Shown here piece after piece: positions 6,295 to 9,728 of a DNA stretch of 9,728 bases. Position 1 is the first letter of the stretch. Each line of letters begins with the position of its first letter. The stretch comes from Desulfamplus sp. (GTDB taxonomy: Bacteria > Desulfobacterota > Desulfobacteria > Desulfobacterales > Desulfobacteraceae). The stretch is taken from the NCBI GenBank assembly GCA_015232935.1, contig JADFYT010000071.1, forward strand, positions 1 through 9,728, given 5' to 3'. Under the pieces are notes generated by a model. That model was not told the DNA's origin. It saw only the letters and a program-made list of their open reading frames with translations, and did no database searches. A program made the position numbers and the translations under genes.

Positions 6295-7301
6295 CTGAAC
6301 CTGTCAAATCTTTTTTGCCTGACCCCCGGGCTTTGAACCAGGGTAACGCTACCTATCGCATTTTGAAGAAGGGCTATGCGATCCTGAGGAGTCGGATGGG
6401 TCTGTCCAAAATCATTTCTGCCGGGCTGAAGGCTCTGTTTCATTATGCCAAGCATATCCAGAAGACCACCCGGGTTATATCCCACGCGTCTGAGTATCCT
6501 CACCGCGTTCAGATCAGCATCTTTTTCAAAACTTCTTGAGTAGCCGCTGTTTATAAGTGTGCCTGTTATATCTGTAATGGAGCTTTCAAACGTGCTTGTC
6601 AGACTTGCAAGCTCTGATGATCCAAAGTTTTTGGCACCTTCAACGCCAATGGTTGTCAATGCTGACGTGATTCTTGATTTTTCAATCGCCTGAATGCCAT
6701 GTTTTTCCTGAACATGTGCGATTTCATGAGCAAGGACACCTGCAAGGGCATCTTCGCTGCGGCAGCAGTTCAACAGCCCGCGGGTGATAAATATAAGACC
6801 ACCTGGTGCAGCCAGTGCGTTTATCTCACCAGAATCCTGAATAAGAAAATGATATCCGCCATATGTTTCAGGCCGATCTGATGCACGGGAGAGGCTCTGA
6901 CCAAGAAGATTAAGATATTGATTTGCCTCATGATTGTTGTATGGCCTGTATTTTTGTAAAATGATTGCCCCGACTGTACGGCCGATATAATACTCCTGCT
7001 CAGGGGTAAAATCTTCAAAGCTCTTGCTGGTCACTGTAACCACTTTTTGCAGGGAATCTGCCTGGGAGTGCGATATGAGTCCTGATGCGGCTCCTATCTG
7101 GGCACCAACCTGGGTCATGGCGTTCATGGTTTCGCATCCACTAAGAATGGCAGCAACCGGTACCATTGCCAACCCGATACCGGCAGTCCGCAATACATCT
7201 CTTCTGTTAAAAAGATTATTGTCATAATTTTGTGCAAGCTCTTTTTTGTTCAATGGCTTCACGCTCAATGGTTTTAAGTCTGGCATGTTGTTGCTGTTCA
7301 T
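6282..7301 (-). CDS. M48-family metalloprotease, predicted Tat-exported lipoprotein
   Basis: A 339-residue zinc metallopeptidase of the M48 (BepA/YcaL/Oma1-like) group. The active site is HEIAH (192-196), with the third zinc ligand E259 in SFEKDADLNAV. The substrate-cleft segment NALAAPGGLIFITRGLL (161-177) and the downstream THPTPQDR (301-308) are both conserved features. The N-terminus is long (32 residues before the twin-arginine NRRDVLRTAG), followed by a hydrophobic stretch and lipobox LSGC with C56, implying export, lipidation and envelope anchoring. Such proteases act in envelope protein quality control. ATG at 7301 has a very strong Shine-Dalgarno (AGGAGGAGGAGGT, 5-nt spacing) and overlaps the SH3 gene stop (ATGA). 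It overlaps the cyclase start by one base. Substrates are unknown. Confidence 0.92.
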   Translation of the reverse strand: MNSNNMPDLKPLSVKPLNKKELAQNYDNNLFNRRDVLRTAGIGLAMVPVAAILSGCETMNAMTQVGAQIGAASGLISHSQADSLQKVVTVTSKSFEDFTPEQEYYIGRTVGAIILQKYRPYNNHEANQYLNLLGQSLSRASDRPETYGGYHFLIQDSGEINALAAPGGLIFITRGLLNCCRSEDALAGVLAHEIAHVQEKHGIQAIEKSRITSALTTIGVEGAKNFGSSELASLTSTFESSITDITGTLINSGYSRSFEKDADLNAVRILRRVGYNPGGLLDMLGIMKQSLQPGRNDFGQTHPTPQDRIALLQNAIGSVTLVQSPGVRQKRFDRFRKKI

Positions 7302-7723
7302 GATTGACCTCCTCCTCCTGGCAATACTTGACCCTCCTGCAAAAATATCTGTACCTGCCGGTCAGATATGGTGAATGCTTCCATCTTGTTGACCCATGAA
7401 AAATCAACTCCCGGATTTCTTGACCTGAACTGCTGCTCCACCTGTTTGTTAAATCCTTTACCAGCAAGGGCAAGTTCATCTCCAGTCGCGGATTGCCCCG
7501 CGTTTAAGCCTCCTGACTTAAGTGACATTGCCTTGTCAGACAGAGCAGAATCATGCATCCATCCCATATGTCCGTTTCGGATAACCTTGACGCGTGTCCA
7601 GCCATTTGCCTGTTCAACCACCTGGACAGCCTCTCCATAGCCTACATCTGCAATCACCTGGCCGATAAAAGATGGCTGGGTTCGCAAAGCCCCTTTTTTC
7701 ACAAGAACATTAACGGTTTTCAT
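7298..7723 (-). CDS. Bacterial SH3-domain protein
   Basis: A 141-residue protein with an N-terminal SH3b-like domain (about 3-62: VNVLVKKGALRTQPSF, then YGEAVQVVEQANGWTRVKV, then GHMGWMHDSAL). A linker and a second small segment follow (81-135, GDELALAGKGFNKQVEQQF onward) that I do not recognise as a named domain. SH3b domains usually bind cell-wall peptides outside the membrane, but no signal peptide is visible. ATG at 7723 has a convincing GGGGAGA 7 nt upstream, so a missed longer start is unlikely. The Gly-rich C-terminus is dictated by the Shine-Dalgarno of the M48 gene, with which it overlaps by 4 nt. First gene of the SH3-M48-cyclase operon; its role is presumably tied to that module. 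Confidence 0.8.
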   Translation of the reverse strand: MKTVNVLVKKGALRTQPSFIGQVIADVGYGEAVQVVEQANGWTRVKVIRNGHMGWMHDSALSDKAMSLKSGGLNAGQSATGDELALAGKGFNKQVEQQFRSRNPGVDFSWVNKMEAFTISDRQVQIFLQEGQVLPGGGGQS

Positions 7724-7730
7724 TTTAAAG

Positions 7731-7756
7731 TCTCCCCTGTGTTTTTTTAAAGGAGA
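7731..7756 (-). promoter_or_regulatory. Possible hairpin masking the SH3-gene ribosome binding site
   Basis: In the transcript, TCTCCTT (7756-7750) can pair with the Shine-Dalgarno GGGGAGA (7737-7731): five Watson-Crick pairs plus two G-U, with a 12-nt A-rich loop. This could lower initiation of the operon's first gene. It is short and could be chance. Confidence 0.25.
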
Positions 7757-7759
7757 GCG

Positions 7760-7975
7760 GCCTTTTTATATTTACCGTGAAAACACATTATGGTTTTCAT
7801 GCTTGGGGGTGGCCGGCTTCCCATCCGACCATGTTCGTTTAGCTACTTACCGTAATGGGCGTATCGTCGCAGCTTCGTTCCTGATACGATAAATAAACAG
7901 ACGTTCATGGCTGTTGCGTGGCCACCCGGAATCATGAAAATCGGAATGTATTTTCATGGTAAAATACAAAAAGGC
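7760..7975. repeat. Long imperfect palindrome, MITE-like dispersed element
   Basis: The 412 bp between the SH3 gene and the gene at 8136 are noncoding and mostly occupied by this element. Left arm 7760-7814 and right arm 7920-7975 are inverted repeats of about 55 bp. The best 44 bp (7771-7814 against 7920-7963) match at 36 of 44 positions. Inside, CGTATC/GATACG (7860-7865 with 7883-7888) forms a further short stem. No coding frame was found. A 61-bp copy of the right end occurs at 8560-8620, showing dispersal. No clear target duplication could be defined. It may be a non-autonomous transposable element or structured intergenic repeat; a transcribed RNA is an alternative. Confidence 0.75.
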
Positions 7976-8135
7976 TAACACTCTTTTTTTTAAAAGAATC
8001 ATCTAAAGACACACTCATTGATTACTAACCCATGAAAGCATGATGAGTCAAATTTTGATAAATTTTATTTTATAATTCTAAATTTATGTGATAATGAAAA
8101 TCAAATTGTAAATCAACTTTTAAACGCTGGAGAAA

Positions 8136-8546
8136 ATGATTGACATGATTTTAACTGAAGGTTCAGATCTTTTTACAAGGGAAAGGCTTGATCAAATATT
8201 TCCTTCTGACAGAGCCGATAATTTCTTTGAAGCACTTTACGGAGAAGCTTCAGAAGGTGCTTATGATATTAGTCTGGCGTTCAAGGGCGTGCAGAAGAAT
8301 CAGCTTCTGTTTGAGTTTCAGCTTAAACAGAGACCTGGTAAATGTCTGGCCTGTAATCTTACCTACGGGTTACCTACTGTTTTTGAGAGGCATCCAATCA
8401 TCAATCTTAAGGGAATCGCAAAAAGTATTGACACGCTTCTTGATGGTAAATTCTCTTGTACTGGATGGCGGGTCGGAAACACCCAGGAAAAAAGCCGGCA
8501 ACTTCATGTGCTTCCAATATCCTTTATTATTGAACAGCATTCATGA
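8136..8546 (+). CDS. Conserved small CxxC protein of unknown function
   Basis: A 136-residue, probably cytoplasmic protein with no signal peptide or membrane segment. The most conserved-looking part is RPGKCLACNLTYGLPTVF (66-83), with a single CxxC pair (C70, C73), followed by RHPIINLKGI (85-94) and a C-terminal segment with C108. A lone CxxC could bind metal as a dimer or be redox active. From memory, close relatives occur in Desulfobacterota, sometimes carrying the misleading label 'pancreas/duodenum homeobox protein 1'; I cannot verify this here. ATG at 8136 has GGAG only 3 nt upstream; an in-frame ATG at 8145 has 12-nt spacing and is an alternative start. The last codons begin a 20-bp near-tandem repeat. 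Confidence 0.75.
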   Translation: MIDMILTEGSDLFTRERLDQIFPSDRADNFFEALYGEASEGAYDISLAFKGVQKNQLLFEFQLKQRPGKCLACNLTYGLPTVFERHPIINLKGIAKSIDTLLDGKFSCTGWRVGNTQEKSRQLHVLPISFIIEQHS

Positions 8547-8565
8547 TTATTGAATAATATTCATG
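8526..8565 (+). repeat. 20-bp tandem duplication at the end of the CxxC gene
   Basis: Units 8526-8545 and 8546-8565 match at 17 of 20 bases. The first overlaps the C-terminal codons and two bases of the stop codon; the second merges into the solo palindrome end. Being 20 bp, not a multiple of three, it differs from the coding repeats elsewhere and may stem from insertion of the element. Confidence 0.65.
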
Positions 8566-8620
8566 GCTGTCGCATGGCCACCTCGAATCATCAAAAGCGG
8601 AATGCATTTTCATGGTAAAA
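8560..8620 (+). repeat. Solo right end of the palindromic element
   Basis: This 61-bp stretch matches 7904-7964 at 54 of 61 positions in the same orientation, 656 bp away. No left arm accompanies it. It fills nearly the whole 65-bp gap between the CxxC gene and ogt, and its end (CATGGTAAAA) contains the ATG of ogt. Confidence 0.85.
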
Positions 8621-9130
8621 ATATCCAATGAGCAGACAACAAGTGAACAGCCCTTGATTTTTTACTGCTATATCACAACACCATTGGGAGAACTTCTTGC
8701 CGTACAGGGTGAAAAAGGGCTTCAAAAGCTGTTTTTCCCCTGTGACGGAACAAGGTTTGCTGTTGATCAGCAGGGGTGGATTGAGGATCCTGAAAGGATG
8801 CAACATACTGCAGATGAACTTTGTGCATATTTTAACAAAGACCTGGAAAAATTCTCTATCCCTCTTGACCCTAAGGGCACACCTTTTCAGCGGAAAGTAT
8901 GGCAATCACTCATGTCAATACCATTCGGAACCACAGTTTCGTACAAGGATATCGCGGAGCGGACAGGCAACCCCAAAGGGTGCAGGGCAGTTGGAGGGGC
9001 GGTCGGTCAAAATCCGGTTCCGATTATAATTCCATGTCACAGGGTGATTGGCAAGAACGGCTCATTGACAGGCTTTTCCAGCGGGCTTGCTATCAAGAGA
9101 TATCTCCTTGATCTTGAAGGGGCTTTATAA
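8612..9130 (+). CDS. ogt: Methylated-DNA--protein-cysteine methyltransferase
   Basis: Ogt/MGMT-type suicide DNA-repair protein that transfers the alkyl group from O6-alkylguanine to its own cysteine. The 172-residue length is normal for the class. The active-site motif IPCHRV gives nucleophile C142. The recognition helix with arginine finger is CRAVGGAVGQNP (R125, N134 at the hinge), and GSLTGFSSGLAIKRYLLDLEG is the conserved C-terminal end. The N-terminal domain (about 15-80) is of the less conserved type. The only in-frame ATG before the domain is 8612, inside the solo repeat end; the frame is open upstream to 8558, and the Shine-Dalgarno is weak (GCGGA about 10 nt upstream). The nearby ATG at 8628 is out of frame. 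It may be cotranscribed with the CxxC gene. Confidence 0.93.
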   Translation: MVKISNEQTTSEQPLIFYCYITTPLGELLAVQGEKGLQKLFFPCDGTRFAVDQQGWIEDPERMQHTADELCAYFNKDLEKFSIPLDPKGTPFQRKVWQSLMSIPFGTTVSYKDIAERTGNPKGCRAVGGAVGQNPVPIIIPCHRVIGKNGSLTGFSSGLAIKRYLLDLEGAL

Positions 9131-9342
9131 AGAGTGCCTGACACTATTCCCAAGATTAATTTTCCGATTTAATCCAGCCCTGTTTCATCCAGCGTACCTG
9201 ACTGACCCCATCTGAGCTATTCTGCCAAACCATTATCTTTATCTATAGTTTTCCAGATAATTAAATTGGTGAAAACGCCGCCTGAACCCACCGGCAAAGG
9301 GTTGTCTTGCCAAAAGACTTTTCTGGCAATCTATATATCCTG
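9131..9342. other. Noncoding spacer between ogt and the partial gene
   Basis: No gene is supported in these 212 bp, which separate convergent genes. A 6-bp stem TTGCCA/TGGCAA (9307-9312 with 9324-9329) lies just past the stop of the minus-strand gene but has no T-run, so it is at best a weak terminator. AGTGCCTGACACT at 9133-9145 has self-complementary ends and looks like sequence I have seen as an intergenic repeat in related bacteria. Confidence 0.35.
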
Positions 9343-9728
9343 CTAACCATCATCCTCATCTGCCTGCCACTCTTGAAGGTAATCATCTGTATAGGCATAC
9401 TCTGTTCCCATAATCGGTTCAGGTTTCAGAAGAACATAGCCTATCTTGCCTATGTTGCATTCAAGAGATCTGAAGAAAGCATTTTCTATAATATCCGTAT
9501 ACTCTATAATATCTGTGTCTTGCTGAATTTTTTCGCTACTCTCTTTAGCCCCTTCAATTGTATTATCAACAATAAGTATTGTATCTTCAATATTAACTGT
9601 TCCGGTAGAACGCCAGATCTCTTCGGTCAATATGGATTCTGACATTACGAACTCTGTTAAATAGCCTACCGGTGTAAATGTCTCACACACAGCACTCTCC
9701 CACTCCTGGGGGAAATGTTCAATTTTCC
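9343..9728 (-). CDS. C-terminal part of an unrecognised protein (5' end outside window)
   Basis: The frame ends at a TAG (9345-9343) and is open without interruption to the window edge. A GTG at 9690 gives 115 residues, but the 12 further codons upstream (KIEHFPQEWESA) read as coding, so the gene very likely starts beyond 9728. The visible part looks helical and acidic. TPVGYLTEFVMSESILTEEIWR and FFRSLECNIGKI resemble, from memory, a pattern in small conserved proteins of unknown function, but I cannot name the family. The middle has two 18-bp units (9502-9519 and 9484-9501, 14 of 18 bases) encoding DTDIIE and YTDIIE. The tail is acidic (ADEDDG). No signal peptide or membrane segment is visible in this portion. 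Confidence 0.6.
   Translation of the reverse strand, partial: KIEHFPQEWESAVCETFTPVGYLTEFVMSESILTEEIWRSTGTVNIEDTILIVDNTIEGAKESSEKIQQDTDIIEYTDIIENAFFRSLECNIGKIGYVLLKPEPIMGTEYAYTDDYLQEWQADEDDG
9484..9519 (-). repeat. 18-bp tandem repeat encoding xTDIIE hexapeptides
   Basis: Two adjacent in-frame 18-bp units encode DTDIIE and YTDIIE, sharing an 11-base identical core. The hexad resembles YSDVVK and NSDFIE in the TrmN6-like protein at the opposite end of the window, though the genes are unrelated. Confidence 0.75.

Noticed and set aside
8021..8060. A left arm belonging to the solo repeat end
   Set aside because: Similarity to the left arm is limited to about CCATGAAA, too little to claim a second complete element.
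8055..8095. Promoter for the CxxC gene (TTGATA with TATAAT or GATAAT)
   Set aside because: Spacings are 10 and 29 bp, outside the workable range; the region is simply AT-rich, so the promoter was not called.
7760..8620. Integron-like cassette: palindromic sites flanking the CxxC gene
   Set aside because: The repeats lack the paired GTTRRRY / RYYYAAC core sites of attC, the second copy is only one arm, and no integrase is present.
1..9728. CRISPR array or defence island
   Set aside because: No regularly spaced direct repeats with unique spacers and no cas, restriction or toxin-antitoxin genes are visible.

Overview
The window looks like ordinary bacterial chromosome from a moderately AT-rich Gram-negative. 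A sulfate-reducing-type Desulfobacterota (Desulfobacterales) is my best guess. That is inference: it rests on a CHASE2-type adenylate cyclase with a small SH3 partner gene, a Q-type iron alcohol dehydrogenase, and a small CxxC protein (8136-8546) whose conserved core I associate with that group. No phage, plasmid, CRISPR or defence gene is visible.

Layout. Positions 1-272 hold a minus-strand tRNA-Ser(GGA) with its own promoter and intrinsic terminator. Positions 345-2633 form a tight minus-strand run: an Fe-dependent alcohol dehydrogenase, a DciA-like DUF721 protein and a TrmN6-like methyltransferase, with stop and start codons abutting. A 184-bp divergent spacer with a promoter and a 12-bp direct repeat leads to prmA (2818-3765, plus). 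prmA meets, tail to tail with an 18-bp gap, a second minus-strand operon (7723 down to 3784): SH3-domain protein, Tat/lipobox M48 metalloprotease, then a membrane CHASE2 adenylate cyclase, joined by ATGA and TGATG overlaps. Positions 7724-8135 are noncoding and dominated by a roughly 216-bp imperfect palindrome. Next come the CxxC protein and an O6-methylguanine-DNA methyltransferase (ogt), both plus strand, separated by a solo end of that same palindrome. The window closes with the C-terminal part of an unrecognised minus-strand gene.

How the genes relate. TrmN6 and PrmA modify the translation machinery (tRNA and ribosomal protein L11), and the DciA-like protein belongs to replication initiation. 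The SH3/M48/cyclase operon looks like an envelope-sensing or envelope-maintenance module with cAMP output; the link between protease and cyclase is inferred only from translational coupling.

The most unusual signals are three. (1) Short in-frame tandem repeats (18 or 24 bp, i.e. 6 or 8 codons) have expanded inside four of the nine protein genes, always in linkers or termini of otherwise conserved proteins. (2) A dispersed palindromic element has a solo end that supplies the start codon of ogt. (3) An A8 slippery run at the M48/cyclase junction could in principle allow a fusion product.
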